Translations under genes and position numbers: made by a program | Assembly (NCBI RefSeq): GCF_041320705.1 | Contig: NZ_JBGGTQ010000002.1 | Location: 310,001-374,000 of the forward strand | Reading direction: 5' to 3' | Length of the DNA stretch: 64,000 nt | From: Kineococcus mangrovi | GTDB lineage: Bacteria; Actinomycetota; Actinomycetes; Actinomycetales; Kineococcaceae | Shown: positions 8,557 to 17,993 of the stretch, one piece after another | Position numbering within the stretch: position 1 is the stretch's first letter | Layout of the letters: each line of letters opens with the position of its first letter | Notes under the pieces: generated by a model | Database searches by the model: none | Told to the model about the DNA's origin: nothing | Seen by the model: the letters and a program-made list of their open reading frames with translations, nothing else

Positions 8557-9558
8557 ATGACCAGCACCCGGACCAGCACCCGGACCAGCACGAGCACCAC
8601 CACCCACGAGACCTCTCCCGCGACGGGCTGGGGTTTCCGCTTCCACGAGACCGGCGGACCGGAGGTCCTGCGGTACGAGGAACTGCCCACCCCGTCGCCG
8701 GGCCCCGGCCAGGTCCGGGTGCGGGTGGCCGCCTCGGCCTACAACGCCGCGGACAACGGGATGCGCGGGAGTTTCCTGCCCATCCCGGTGGAACTCCCCC
8801 ACGTCCCCGGCTACGACGTGTCGGGCACCGTCGACGCGATCGGTGAGGGGGTCCAGGAGTTCTCACCCGGTGATCCCGTCGTCGGGTTCCTGCCGATGGA
8901 ACGCGACGGCGGGGCGGCGCAGTTCGTCCTCGCACCCGCCGAAGCCCTCGTCGCCGCACCGGCGACGATCCCGCTGGCGGACGCCGCGGCCCTGCCGTCG
9001 GTGGCCCTCACCGCGTGGCAGGCGCTCGTCGACGACGGCGACGTCCACCCCGGGCAGCGGCTGCTCGTCGTCGGGGCCGGCGGCGTCGTCGGGAAGTACG
9101 CGATCGCGCTGGCCGCCCGGGCGGGCGTGCACGTCGTGGCGACCGCGAGCCCGCGCAGCGCCGAGGACGTCCGGGCAGCCGGTGCGCACGAGGTCGTCGA
9201 CCACACCCGCACCGACCTGATCGAGGCGGTCACCGAACCCGTGGACGTCCTCCTCAACCTCGCACCGCTGGAACCGGAGCGGTTCGCCGCGCTGGTGGCC
9301 CTCGTCCGCGACGGCGGTCGCGTGGTGAGCACGACGGCGTTCCTCACCACCCCCGGTGACGAGGCCCGGGGCGTCGACGCCGTCACCGTCTTCGTCCGGC
9401 CGGACCGGGAACGGCTCGCCGAGCTCGTCCGGCTCGTCGACGCCGGGGAACTGCGCGTCGAGGTGACCCGGCGCGTCCCGCTCGCGGAACTGCCGGCGCT
9501 GCACGCCGAGGGGGCCGCCGGGCGGATCCCCGGGAAGGTCGTCGTCGTGGTGGAGTGA
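8557..9558 (+). CDS. zinc-independent NADPH:quinone oxidoreductase-like MDR protein
   Basis: A 333-residue MDR enzyme with GroES-like domain (about 25-140) and Rossmann domain with [20 protein letters not shown] (about 168-187). The VVDHT segment, missing in the upstream paralogue, is present. The enzyme likely reduces quinones or reactive enones with NADPH. ATG 8557 follows GAGAGGA at good spacing. The first 20 residues are almost all Thr, Ser and Arg, encoded by a short tandem DNA repeat. This tail precedes the usual family start and is probably disordered. Likely co-transcribed with the XRE regulator and the first paralogue. Confidence 0.88.
   Translation: MTSTRTSTRTSTSTTTHETSPATGWGFRFHETGGPEVLRYEELPTPSPGPGQVRVRVAASAYNAADNGMRGSFLPIPVELPHVPGYDVSGTVDAIGEGVQEFSPGDPVVGFLPMERDGGAAQFVLAPAEALVAAPATIPLADAAALPSVALTAWQALVDDGDVHPGQRLLVVGAGGVVGKYAIALAARAGVHVVATASPRSAEDVRAAGAHEVVDHTRTDLIEAVTEPVDVLLNLAPLEPERFAALVALVRDGGRVVSTTAFLTTPGDEARGVDAVTVFVRPDRERLAELVRLVDAGELRVEVTRRVPLAELPALHAEGAAGRIPGKVVVVVE
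8560..8595 (+). repeat. 12-bp tandem repeat inside the coding start
   Basis: Two perfect copies of ACCAGCACCCGG (8560-8571, 8572-8583) and a third degenerate copy (8584-8595) encode repeated Thr-Ser-Thr-Arg immediately after the ATG of the second oxidoreductase. As a multiple of three, copy changes would alter length without shifting frame. Confidence 0.85.
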
Positions 9559-9625
9559 GGTGTCGGGGAGGGTGGTCGGTCCTCGGCTTGACCTCCAGTG
9601 CGCTGCAGGTGGCAGCGTGCTGCCC

Positions 9626-10261
9626 ATGACCGACGGATCGACCGCCTACACCCTTCCGGATCTGCCCTACGACTACTCCGCGCTCGAGCCCCACATCTCC
9701 GGGGCGATCATGGAGCTGCACCACGACAAGCACCACGCCACCTACGTGAGCGGCGTCAACACCGCCCTGGAGAAGCTGGCCGAGGCCCGCTCCAAGGACG
9801 ACCTGGCCACGGTCAACCTGCACGAGAAGAACCTGGCCTTCAACCTCGGCGGCCACGTCAACCACTCGGTGTTCTGGCCCAACCTGTCCCCCGAGGGCGG
9901 GGACAAGCCCACCGGTGAGCTGGCCGCGGCCATCGACGCCGACTTCGGCTCCTTCGACGGCTTCCAGAAGCACTTCGCCGCCACCGCCTTGGGCATCCAG
10001 GGCTCGGGCTGGTCGATCCTGGCCTGGGACTCCATCGGGCAGAAGCTGATCAACGTCCAGCTGTACGACCAGCAGGGCAACCTGGCCCTGGGCCTGGTCC
10101 CGATCGTCGTGCTGGACATGTGGGAGCACGCCTTCTACCTGGACTACAAGAACGTCAAGCCCGACTACGTCAAGGCGTGGTGGAACGTCGTGAACTGGGC
10201 CGACGCCCAGCAGCGTTTCGACCGCGCCCGCACCCAGACCAACGGCCTCATCGTCCCCTGA
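9626..10261 (+). CDS. sodA: superoxide dismutase, Mn/Fe family (Mn-like)
   Basis: A 211-residue enzyme converting superoxide to oxygen and hydrogen peroxide. Metal-binding positions are visible: His in [11 protein letters not shown], His in [10 protein letters not shown], and Asp and His in [11 protein letters not shown]. Gln in GIQGSGW is the outer-sphere residue at the place typical of Mn enzymes. No signal peptide, so cytosolic. I chose ATG 9626 because the following [14 protein letters not shown] is the normal N-terminus. A weak promoter (TTGACC 9588, CAGCGT 9613) would put the transcript start at or near the ATG. A strong terminator follows. Confidence 0.95.
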   Translation: MTDGSTAYTLPDLPYDYSALEPHISGAIMELHHDKHHATYVSGVNTALEKLAEARSKDDLATVNLHEKNLAFNLGGHVNHSVFWPNLSPEGGDKPTGELAAAIDADFGSFDGFQKHFAATALGIQGSGWSILAWDSIGQKLINVQLYDQQGNLALGLVPIVVLDMWEHAFYLDYKNVKPDYVKAWWNVVNWADAQQRFDRARTQTNGLIVP

Positions 10262-10292
10262 CCGGACGCGGCGGCAGGACGGACTGAGCCGA

Positions 10293-10320
10293 GGGGCGGG
10301 ACCTGCACGGGTCCCGCCCC
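10293..10320 (+). terminator. Rho-independent-like hairpin after sodA
   Basis: A perfect 11-bp stem GGGGCGGGACC / GGTCCCGCCCC with loop TGCACG starts 31 bp after the sodA stop. There is no U-run, as is common in high-GC actinobacteria. Confidence 0.75.
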
Positions 10321-10399
10321 TGCGTGCGTCCGGTCCCGCGCCTGCGCCTGCGTCGGGCCGGGCACAGGACCGGGTTCCCCCAGACCGAGGCGGGATCGG

Positions 10400-11263
10400 C
10401 GGCCCGGCACCGCGTGAACGACGCGGACGACGCCCGGTGCCGGGGGCTCGCGAGCGCGACGAGGGTGGCGAGGACGCCGAGGAACCCCGTGACGACGAAC
10501 ACGAGGGCGCTCGTCCGGGCCTGCCCGGTCCCGAACCAGCCCCCATCGCCGCGGCGCCCGCACCGTCGGTCGCGAACGGGACGACGGCGAACTGCGTCAG
10601 CGGCCCGACGCGGGCGACGAGCAACCCGCCGGCGATGACGTCGTCGAAGCAGCTGAACGCGATGATGGGGACCATCCCCGGCACCGGTCGCACGAGTCGC
10701 CACGTCCCGCGCAGGTCCGCTCCCCGGCCGCAGGGGCGTCCTCCCCCGTGCTCAGCACCCGCGTCTCGGGCACCGGGACGCTCGCGAGGTGGACGACCAC
10801 GACCGCAGGAGCCGACGTCGGCGAACACCGCGGCCGGCGCCGGCAGGTGCAGCACGAGGCAGAGGCCGTGGACGAGGGACGACACGATGGCCGACCCCTG
10901 CACGACGGTGCGCTCGTGATGGTCGTCGACGAGGCTGCCGAACCAGATCCCCGTCGCGGCCGTCGCGACGACGACGATCCCGGTGATCGTCCCGGTGGCG
11001 AACACCGACCGGGTCGCCAGGAACACCCAGAACGTCAGGGCGCACCAGACCGTGCAGTTCAGGACGTTCACCACCGCGTGGTTCACGAGCAGGTGCACGA
11101 AGGCCCGCCGGGTGCCGTGCCGCAGGTCCAGGCGGGGAGCCGGTCCGCTGGGAGTGGCGGGAGTGGACGCGCGCTCTCCCGTCGTCGGCTCACGACCTGC
11201 GGGGACGCAGGGCCTGCAGCTCCGACCGGTCCGGTCGCTGGAACTCGTCGTCGAGCGTGCCAC
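10400..11263 (-). pseudogene. decayed MFS transporter
   Basis: GTG 11263 sits one base after the stop of the upstream regulator. It opens a real MFS N-terminus: FVHLLVNHAVVNVLNCTVWC, then WVFLATRSVFATGTITGIVV and WFGSLVDDHHERTVVQGSAI. After VFADVGS the frame is lost. Later membrane segments (MVPIIAFSCFDDVIAGGLLV; TSALVFVVTGFLGVLATLVA) occur in different frames and too close together, so middle helices are deleted. At least two frameshifts plus a deletion make it nonfunctional. The 3' limit is approximate. Confidence 0.7.
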
Positions 11264-11264
11264 G

Positions 11265-12126
11265 TCACGGTTCGCGCACGACAGCCGTTCCCGAGGCGTC
11301 CCAGCTCGCCAACAGCGGCAGCACCCGTGCGGTGGGCGAGCCCGCCTCGACGGTGTAGACGACGAGCCGCTGGTCGGGATCGAGCGGCGCGACGACCGAC
11401 TCGATGCCGAACGCCAGCGGTCCGGCCTCGGGGTGGTCCACGTGCTTGACGACGGAGGTGCGGAACGTGACGCCCTGGTCGGCCCACCACCGCGCGACGT
11501 CGGGGTCGGCCGCGCGCAGCTCCTCGACGAGAGCGGCCAGGCGCCGGTCGTCGGGGCGGCGGCCCAGCTCGTGGCGCAGGGCGCCCACGGCGGGGGCGGC
11601 GAAGTCGTCCCAGTTCGTGATGCGGGTGCGCGCTGCGGGGTCGAGGAACAACCACCGCGCGAAGGAGGACCCGGGAACCATCGCGGTCCCGAGCACGGAA
11701 CTGAGCAACCCGTTGCGCGCCAGCACGTCCGAGCGGCGGCCCAGCAGCAGCACGGGCACGTGCGCGAGCGTGTCGAGCAGCCGCAGCAACCCCGGGTCGG
11801 GACGCTGCGGCGCCTCGGCGCCGGTCCGGCGCCGCCGCGAGGCCGGCGCGGCGAGGTCGTGCAGGTGGGCGCGTTCCAGGTCGTCGAGCTGCAGCGCGCG
11901 GGCCAGGGCCACGACGACGTCCTCGCTCACCGTCGACTGCCGGCCCTGCTCCAGCCGGCTGTAGTGGTCCGGGCTCATCCCGGCCAGCACGGCCAGTTCC
12001 TCCTTGCGCAGCCCGGGCACGCGCCGAGGTCCGGGGAACGGCGCGATGCCCGCCCGCCCGGGCGGGCGTCAGGCGGTCACGCCGGGAGCGCAGGAACGCC
12101 CCGAGGGCGGCACGGTCGACGGGCAC
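11265..12126 (-). pseudogene. XRE-family regulator with MmyB-like domain, frameshifted near the N-terminus
   Basis: The first 25 codons from 12126 (VDRAALGAFLRSRRDRLTPA) are the standard first helix of this family. The frame then breaks. From about 12045 another frame resumes with the expected FPGPRRVPGLRKEELAVLAG and MSPDHYSRLEQGR and runs cleanly to 11265, with an intact MmyB-like domain (NWDDFAAPAVGALRHEL). The break falls in GGGCGGGCGGGC at about 12052-12064, where removing one base restores the family sequence. It may be a real mutation or an assembly error. An internal start would give a 251-residue protein lacking helix 1. It is coupled to the decayed MFS gene. Confidence 0.75.
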
Positions 12127-12158
12127 CCCCGCAGCCTAGGAGCGGACCGGGTCCTGGA

Positions 12159-12179
12159 CCTGGTCACGTCGTGACCAGG
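12159..12179. promoter_or_regulatory. perfect palindromic operator between divergent regulator and SDR
   Basis: CCTGGTCAC-GTC-GTGACCAGG: two 9-bp arms, perfectly inverted, 3-nt spacer. It lies 33 bp upstream of the XRE regulator start and 49 bp upstream of the SDR start, the usual place for autoregulation plus control of the divergent gene. Binding by this regulator is inferred. Confidence 0.65.
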
Positions 12180-12227
12180 CAGGGCGCGCTCTGGTGGTCC
12201 GCGTGGCGAGGGCGTTCGGTGGTGCCC

Positions 12228-12980
12228 GTGACCACGCAGCAGACCGTCCTCGTCACCGGTTCCACCAGCGGGATCGGCGCCGCCACCGCACGGACCCTCG
12301 CCGCCGACGGCTGGACCGTCGTCGTCACGGGCCGCGACAGCACCCGGGGCGAGATCGTCGTCGCCGACGTGCGGGCCGCCGGCGGCTCCGCCCGCTTCGT
12401 CCCCTGCGACCTCGGCGCCTCCCCCGACGCGCTGCGGGCCTTCGCCGCCGAGGCCGTCGAGGCGGCGGGCGGCCGGCTGGACGCCGTCGTCCACGACGCG
12501 GCCCTGTGCCCGGCCGTCGACACCGTGACCCTCACCGACGCCGACCTGGAGGCGACCCTGGCCGTCAACGTCCGCGCCCCGCACGTCTTGACCGCCGCCC
12601 TGGCCCCCGCGATGGCCGAACGCGGCCGGGGGTCCATCGTCGTCGTCGGTTCCTGGATGGCCCACGTGGGGCACCCCATCGTCGGTCTCTACTCCGCGAC
12701 GAAGGCGGCGGAGATCCAGCTCGCCCGGTCCTGGGCCGCGGAGTTCGGACCACGCGGGGTCCGCGTCAACACCGTCTCCCCCGGCGCCACCCGCACCCCG
12801 ATCAACGACGGCGCCGCCGACGCCGTCGCGGCCATGACGCGCGGTCTGCCCGCCGGTCGACCCGGCACGCCCCAGGAGGTCGCGCACGCGGTGGCGTGGG
12901 TGCTGTCCGGGCGTGCGGAGTACCTGCACGGCGCGGAGATCGCCGTCGACGGGGGCATCACGTCCGTGGCGCGCGCCTGA
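12228..12980 (+). CDS. short-chain dehydrogenase/reductase
   Basis: A 250-residue classical SDR: cofactor motif TGSTSGIG near the N-terminus, active-site serine in VVVGSWMAH, YSATKAAE catalytic Tyr/Lys, and the terminal AEIAVDGGITSV typical of FabG-like enzymes. NAD(P)H-dependent interconversion of an alcohol and a ketone; substrate unknown. Divergent from the frameshifted regulator with a perfect operator between, so probably once its target. GTG 12228 chosen; an in-frame GTG two codons upstream is equally possible. Confidence 0.88.
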   Translation: MTTQQTVLVTGSTSGIGAATARTLAADGWTVVVTGRDSTRGEIVVADVRAAGGSARFVPCDLGASPDALRAFAAEAVEAAGGRLDAVVHDAALCPAVDTVTLTDADLEATLAVNVRAPHVLTAALAPAMAERGRGSIVVVGSWMAHVGHPIVGLYSATKAAEIQLARSWAAEFGPRGVRVNTVSPGATRTPINDGAADAVAAMTRGLPAGRPGTPQEVAHAVAWVLSGRAEYLHGAEIAVDGGITSVARA

Positions 12981-12999
12981 ACGACCAGCGGGTGTGCCG

Positions 13000-13803
13000 T
13001 CACCCCGCGGGCGTGCGGACCCGCTCACGCAGGTCCACGACGGACCGGTCCGTCCCGACGGGCACCGGGACGAGGACGACGGGGGCGCGCAGGGTCCGCA
13101 GCGGCAGGTCCCCCACCGACCCGGCCGTGAGCACGACGAGGTCCCCCACCCCGACCCTGCGGGGCAGGACGTCGGCGAGCGCACCCTCCGCGACCTCCGC
13201 GCGCACGGGCCGGTGCGTCCCGGCCGACAGCCGGGCCCGGACGCCGTGGTGCACGGCCACGGCGGCCAGGTGCGCGTGCCGGCGCCCGCTGCCCCCGTCC
13301 GCGTCGCGCCCCGAGGGCGCTCGCCAGGCCGTGAGCAGGTGCACGGGCAGGTCCCGACCGCGCCGCAGGACCCAGTCCGCCGCCGCGCCCCGCGGCGAGG
13401 CCACCACGAGCAGCCGGCGCGTGGGGGTGAGCACCGCGCGGGGCCCCACGAGCACGACGGGTCCGGGCGCGGCGGCCAGCACCGCCCCGAGCACCCCACC
13501 GGCCCCGGGGTGCTGCGGTGCGACGTCGCGGCCGGCGCCGAGGACGAGGTCGGACCCCTCGGCCGCGGCGCTCAGGAGGGCGTGGACGGGGTCGTCGGGG
13601 GTGAGGGTGACGTCGACGGCGGGTTCCCGGCCCGGGACGCGCAGGAGTTCCTCGGCCAGCTGCCCGTCGAGGTCGCCGGGAGCGCCGCCCGGTCCGACGA
13701 GGACGTGCAGGGGACGCCCCGTCGCTGCGCAGGACTGCACGCCCCACCGCAACGCGCGCCGGGACGCCCCGGACCCCGAGAAACCCACCGTCGTCGCTCG
13801 CAC
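13000..13803 (-). CDS. universal stress protein (two-domain UspA family)
   Basis: A 267-residue protein of two tandem Usp-like halves. The first begins TTVGFSGSGASRRALRWGVQ and ends in PVVLVGPRA. The second begins RRLLVVASPRG and ends in PVVLVPVPVG. Usp proteins bind ATP or act in stress and hypoxia responses. The canonical G-2x-G-9x-G(S/T) ATP motif is not clearly kept. It follows potC on the same strand after 84 bp, so may have its own promoter, and converges on the SDR gene. Confidence 0.8.
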   Translation of the reverse strand: MRATTVGFSGSGASRRALRWGVQSCAATGRPLHVLVGPGGAPGDLDGQLAEELLRVPGREPAVDVTLTPDDPVHALLSAAAEGSDLVLGAGRDVAPQHPGAGGVLGAVLAAAPGPVVLVGPRAVLTPTRRLLVVASPRGAAADWVLRRGRDLPVHLLTAWRAPSGRDADGGSGRRHAHLAAVAVHHGVRARLSAGTHRPVRAEVAEGALADVLPRRVGVGDLVVLTAGSVGDLPLRTLRAPVVLVPVPVGTDRSVVDLRERVRTPAG

Positions 13804-13887
13804 GCCGCCTCCTCGCGGTCGGGAGCCGGGCTCGTCGTCCGGCCCTTCGATGGTGCCCCCGGACGACGACGATCACAACGCGTGGGC

Positions 13888-14772
13888 TCAGCCACCGGCC
13901 ATGGTGCGGGCGATGTCGGAGGCGGAGTCCCCCGAGCGGCGCAGCACGAGGGCGACGACCGCCAGCGACACCAGGGTCAGCAGCAGCAGGAGCGTGGACA
14001 CGGCGGCGATCTCCGGACGCAGGCCGGCCCGCAGGGCCGACAGCACGTACACCGGCCAGGGACTCGCCCCGGGCAGCGAGACGAAGCTGGCGACGATGGT
14101 GTTGTCCAGGCTGAGCGTGAAGGCCATGAGCCCACCGGCCAGCACCCCCGGCGCCGCCAGCGGCAGGGTGACGTCGCGGAAGCGGCGCCACGGCGTCGCG
14201 TAGAGGTCGGCCGCGGCCTCCTCCAGCCGGGTGTCGAGCCCGGCGACCCGGGCCCGCACGATGAACGTCACCACGGCGGTCGAGAGCACGGAGTGCGCGA
14301 TGACGAGACGGGCGACGCCGTCGCCGAACAGCGGCAGCCCGACCTCGGTGTCCAGGGAGACGAACCAGCCGAGCAACGAGATCGCGTCCACGATCTCGGG
14401 GGTGACGAGGGTCAGGCCGAGCAGCAGCGTCAGGGCCCCCGCCCAGCGCCCCCCGACCCGGGCCAGGGCCAGGCCGGCGAGGGATCCGATGACCGCGGAC
14501 AGCAGGGCCGCTCCGGCCGCCGCCTGCAGGGAGGTCACCACCGCGGCGCGGATGACCGGCCGGTCCAACCCGGCCGAGTACGCCTCGAACCCCGCCCCGC
14601 CCCACGAGGTGAGCAGCCGGCCGGAGTTGAAGGAGTAGACGACGATGACGCCGATGGGCAGGAAGAGGAACAGCAGGACCAGGACGCCCCAGACGCCCAG
14701 CAGGACGTCGGACCGCGTCCGGCGGCGGGCGGGTCGGGAGCGGACGACGGTGGGTGGGCGTTCGTCGATCAC
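13888..14772 (-). CDS. potC: spermidine/putrescine-type ABC transporter permease PotC
   Basis: A 294-residue inner-membrane permease with about six helices and the EAA loop (EAAADLYATPWRRFRDVTLP) that docks on the ATPase. Partner of PotB in a polyamine-type importer. GTG 14772 overlaps the potB stop (GTGA), so the two are coupled. It is the last gene of the amidohydrolase-potA-potD-potB-potC operon. Confidence 0.9.
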   Translation of the reverse strand: MIDERPPTVVRSRPARRRTRSDVLLGVWGVLVLLFLFLPIGVIVVYSFNSGRLLTSWGGAGFEAYSAGLDRPVIRAAVVTSLQAAAGAALLSAVIGSLAGLALARVGGRWAGALTLLLGLTLVTPEIVDAISLLGWFVSLDTEVGLPLFGDGVARLVIAHSVLSTAVVTFIVRARVAGLDTRLEEAAADLYATPWRRFRDVTLPLAAPGVLAGGLMAFTLSLDNTIVASFVSLPGASPWPVYVLSALRAGLRPEIAAVSTLLLLLTLVSLAVVALVLRRSGDSASDIARTMAGG

Positions 14773-15653
14773 CGGGCGACCTCCACGTGGCGGCGGGCGC
14801 GCCCCACCCGGCGCACGACGAGCACCCCGAGGGCGGTGAGCAGCACCGTGCCCCCGGTGAACAGGATGAGGACGACGGCCATGGCCGACCCGAGCGCCCA
14901 GTTCTGCGCCGACTGGAACTGACCGGCCACGAGCTGGCCGACCATGTTCCCCCTCGCGCCGCCGAGCACGGTGGCCGTGACGTAGTCGCCCATGAGCGGC
15001 ACGAACACCAGCAGGCTGCCGGAGGCGATCCCGGGGAAGGCCAGCGGCAGGGTGACGTCGGTGAACGTCCGCCAGCGGCCGGCGCCGAGGTCGCGGCTGG
15101 CCTCGCGCAACGCGTGGCTGGTGCGTTCCAGCGCGACGTACAGCGGCAGCAGCATGAGCGGCAGGTAGTTGTAGACCACACCGAGCTGGACGGCCCCGCG
15201 GGTGTAGAGCACGTCGAACGGGTCCCCGCCGAGGGCCTGCCAGGCCGTGGAGAAGGGACCCTGGGGCGACAGCGCGATCTGCCAGCCGAGCGTGCGGACG
15301 AGGAAGTTCGTCCAGAAGGGCACCATGACGAGCGCGAGCACCAGACCGCGCCAGCGCGCGGGCACCTTCACCGCGAGCCAGTAGGCGAACGGCAGCGCGA
15401 CGACGAGGCAGACCAGCGTCCCGACCACCGCGATGCGCAGCGTGTTCCAGAACGTGCGCACGAACGTGCCCGACAGCGCCTCCCCGTACCGGTCCAGCGA
15501 CAGCACGTCGTTGGCGTGGGTGCCGAACAGGCCCGGCTTGTAGCCGAAGCTGTACCAGACGACGAGCGCGACGGGGGCGACGAAGAAGCCGAGCAGGAAC
15601 ACCCAGGCCGGCAGGGCGAGCGCGCCGTAGGGGGCCCGCAGCCGGCGGATCAT
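14769..15653 (-). CDS. potB: spermidine/putrescine-type ABC transporter permease PotB
   Basis: A 294-residue permease: N-terminal helix LALPAWVFLLGFFVAPVALV, several further helices, and the EAA loop (EASRDLGAGRWRTFTDVTLP). It forms the channel with PotC. ATG 15653 overlaps the potD stop (ATGA), with GGGGAACGG upstream as RBS. Position in the operon and matching partners make the Pot-type assignment firm, although the exact amine is unproven. Confidence 0.92.
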   Translation of the reverse strand: MIRRLRAPYGALALPAWVFLLGFFVAPVALVVWYSFGYKPGLFGTHANDVLSLDRYGEALSGTFVRTFWNTLRIAVVGTLVCLVVALPFAYWLAVKVPARWRGLVLALVMVPFWTNFLVRTLGWQIALSPQGPFSTAWQALGGDPFDVLYTRGAVQLGVVYNYLPLMLLPLYVALERTSHALREASRDLGAGRWRTFTDVTLPLAFPGIASGSLLVFVPLMGDYVTATVLGGARGNMVGQLVAGQFQSAQNWALGSAMAVVLILFTGGTVLLTALGVLVVRRVGRARRHVEVAR

Positions 15654-16813
15654 CCGTTCCCCGCCGCGGCGCGGATCGCGTCCACGGCCTCGACGATCGA
15701 CTGGTGCCCCTCGTTCAGCTCGCTGGCGGTGAGGCGGTCGACGATCTCCGGCCCGGGGAAGACCAGTTCGGCCCGGTCCAGCCCCGCCGCCTCCGCCTTC
15801 GCGGCGATGTCCTTCAACGCCGTCGGGTACCCCAGGTAGAGCACCTCCTTGACGGAGGTCTCCTCCTCGAGCATGAAGTCGATGAAGGCGTAGGCGGCGT
15901 CGGGGTGCTCGGCACCGGCCGCGATGCACCAGTTGTCGATCCAGAGGTTGGCCGTCGGTGTCGGGAAGACGTACGTCCACTTGTCCGGGGTGTCGGAGGC
16001 GTCGATGCCCAGCCGGGCGTCCCCGTTCCAGCACTGCATCAACGTGAACGTGGACTGGGCGATGGCGCTGCTGCCGGGGTTGGACTCGAAACCCTTCAGG
16101 TGCGGTGCGAGGCCCTCGACGAGCCCCTGCCGGGCCGCGGCGATCTGCGTCTCGTCGGTGGTGTTCGGGTCGACGCCGTTCGCCGCGAACCAGATGCACA
16201 TCACCTCCCAGGGGTCCTCCAGGATCGAGGTGTTCCCGGATGCCTCCTTCTGGGCGGCGTCGAGGAAGTCGGCCCAGGAGGTCAGCGGTCGCGTGATGAC
16301 GGTGTTGTCGTAGACGAAACCCGTCGTCCCCCAGTCCTTCGGGACGGAGTGCGCGTTGTCGGGGTCCCAACTGCGCCCGAGGTAGGCGGGGTCGAGGTTG
16401 CCGTAGTTCGTCAGCCGGGAGTGGTCGATCTCCTGGATCAGGCCGTTCTGGGCCATCTGCGGGACGAACAGCCCGGTCGGGACGACGATGTCGTACCCGC
16501 TGGCCCCGTTCGCGGCGACGAGCTTGGCGATCATCTCCTCGTTCGAGGCGTAGCTGTCGACCTGCAGCCTGGGCCCCGTCGCCTGGAAGGCCGTGAGGTT
16601 GTCCGGGTCGTCGTAGTCGGCCCAGCTGTAGACGTTCAGGCTGTCCTCGACCTCGCCGTCGGGCGCCGCGGCCGACCCGCTCGTGCTCCCGCCGCACGCG
16701 GCGAGCGCGGTGGTGGAGGCGAGGGCGGCCAGCACGCTGCGGCGCCGGGTGAGGGCCCGGTCGATCCGGCCGGCGGTGGTGGCGGGGGCGAGGACGCGGG
16801 GCTGGTCGGTCAC
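15650..16813 (-). CDS. potD: polyamine-type ABC transporter substrate-binding lipoprotein PotD
   Basis: A 387-residue lipoprotein: arginines RRR (23-25), hydrophobic stretch, and lipobox with Cys40 in TALAACGG, so anchored outside the membrane. The body begins LNVYSWADYDDPDNLTAFQA, the hallmark of PotD/PotF binding proteins. It should bind putrescine, spermidine or a related amine. GTG 16813 is the start that places the signal correctly; the open frame upstream is Arg/Ser-rich noncoding shadow. A 37-bp gap separates it from potA, the only real gap in this operon. Confidence 0.92.
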   Translation of the reverse strand: MTDQPRVLAPATTAGRIDRALTRRRSVLAALASTTALAACGGSTSGSAAAPDGEVEDSLNVYSWADYDDPDNLTAFQATGPRLQVDSYASNEEMIAKLVAANGASGYDIVVPTGLFVPQMAQNGLIQEIDHSRLTNYGNLDPAYLGRSWDPDNAHSVPKDWGTTGFVYDNTVITRPLTSWADFLDAAQKEASGNTSILEDPWEVMCIWFAANGVDPNTTDETQIAAARQGLVEGLAPHLKGFESNPGSSAIAQSTFTLMQCWNGDARLGIDASDTPDKWTYVFPTPTANLWIDNWCIAAGAEHPDAAYAFIDFMLEEETSVKEVLYLGYPTALKDIAAKAEAAGLDRAELVFPGPEIVDRLTASELNEGHQSIVEAVDAIRAAAGNG

Positions 16814-16850
16814 GGGGGACTCCCGGGGGTGGGGGACGGTTCGGTGGGGG

Positions 16851-17993
16851 TCACGACGGGAAGACGTGGACGTTCTCGGGGACGAAGTCGCACCACACCT
16901 CGGCGCCGACCTCGCTCGTGCCCGGGCCCGTGCCGCCGCGCGGGGCACGGGCCAGCAGCTCGACGCCGGAGGACGTCACGACGACGCGCTGCACGACGTC
17001 GCCGAGGTGGGCGACACCGGCCAGGCGCCCGCGGACGCGGTTGGCGGCGCCGGTCGGTTCGACCGTGGTGACCTGCACCGCCTCGGGACGCACGGCGGCC
17101 AGCACGGAGGAACCGCCCGCCAGGTCCGTGGCCCGGGTGGCGAGCGTGCCGTCGGGGCAGCGGACCACCCCGGGCTGCACGAGGTGGCCGGGCAGGAAGT
17201 TCTGCTTGCCGATGAACCCGGCGACGAACGCGCTGGCCGGTTCGGCGTAGACCTCCTCGGGCACCCCGAACTGCTGGACCCGGCCGTCGAGCATGACCGC
17301 GATGCGGTCGCTCATCGACAGCGCCTCCTCCTGGTCGTGGGTGACGAAGACGAAGGTGGTGCCCAGACCGGTCTGGAGCAGTTTCAGCTCGACCTGCATC
17401 TCCTCGCGCAGCTTGCGGTCCAGGGCGGAGAGGGGTTCGTCGAGCAGCAGGACCTGAGGGCGGTTGACCAGGGCGCGGGCGAGCGCGACGCGTTGCTGCT
17501 GACCACCGGAGAGGACGCCCGGGGACCGCTGCGCGAAGGCGCTCATGCGCACCATCTCCAGGGCCTCCCCCACCCGGCGGCCGATCTCCCGGGCCTCGAC
17601 CCGTCGGCGCCGCACCCCCTTCTGCCGCAGGCCGTAGGCGACGTTCTCGGCCACCGTCATGTGCGGGAACAGCGCGTAGGCCTGGAAGACCGTGTTGACG
17701 GGACGCCGGTGCGGCGGCAGGCCGAGGACGGACGTGCCGTCGATGGCCAGGTCGCCCTCGTCGGGTTGCTCGAACCCCGCGAGCATCCGCAGCAGCGTCG
17801 TCTTGCCGCAGCCGCTGGGGCCCAGCAGGGAGAGGAACTCCCCGGAGCGCACGTGCAGGTCGACCCGGTCGACGGCCGTCGCCGCCCCGAAGCGCTTGAC
17901 GACGCCGGTGATGTCGACCGAGCCACCGCCGGTGGGGGAGGACGTGTCGGGGGCGGGCACGACCACGGCCGGGTGCTGGTCGATCCGGCTCAC
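16851..17993 (-). CDS. potA: polyamine-type ABC transporter ATPase PotA
   Basis: A 380-residue ATPase with Walker [10 protein letters not shown] (58-66), signature [15 protein letters not shown] (from 161), Walker B VLLLDEP (181-187) and a C-terminal TOBE-type regulatory region. It energises PotBCD. GTG 17993 overlaps the stop of the upstream amidohydrolase (GTGA), so the hydrolase and the importer are translated in concert. An extra 25-residue leader precedes the ABC domain. Confidence 0.93.
   Translation of the reverse strand: MSRIDQHPAVVVPAPDTSSPTGGGSVDITGVVKRFGAATAVDRVDLHVRSGEFLSLLGPSGCGKTTLLRMLAGFEQPDEGDLAIDGTSVLGLPPHRRPVNTVFQAYALFPHMTVAENVAYGLRQKGVRRRRVEAREIGRRVGEALEMVRMSAFAQRSPGVLSGGQQQRVALARALVNRPQVLLLDEPLSALDRKLREEMQVELKLLQTGLGTTFVFVTHDQEEALSMSDRIAVMLDGRVQQFGVPEEVYAEPASAFVAGFIGKQNFLPGHLVQPGVVRCPDGTLATRATDLAGGSSVLAAVRPEAVQVTTVEPTGAANRVRGRLAGVAHLGDVVQRVVVTSSGVELLARAPRGGTGPGTSEVGAEVWCDFVPENVHVFPS

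Noticed and set aside
12194-14922. Very long plus-strand frames across the SDR, Usp and Pot genes
   Set aside because: Repetitive Arg/Gly/Pro-rich translations with no family features, overlapping well-supported genes.
14769-16697. Apparent 642-residue fusion ahead of PotB
   Set aside because: The upstream half is a shifted reading of potD; PotB begins at the overlapping ATG 15653.
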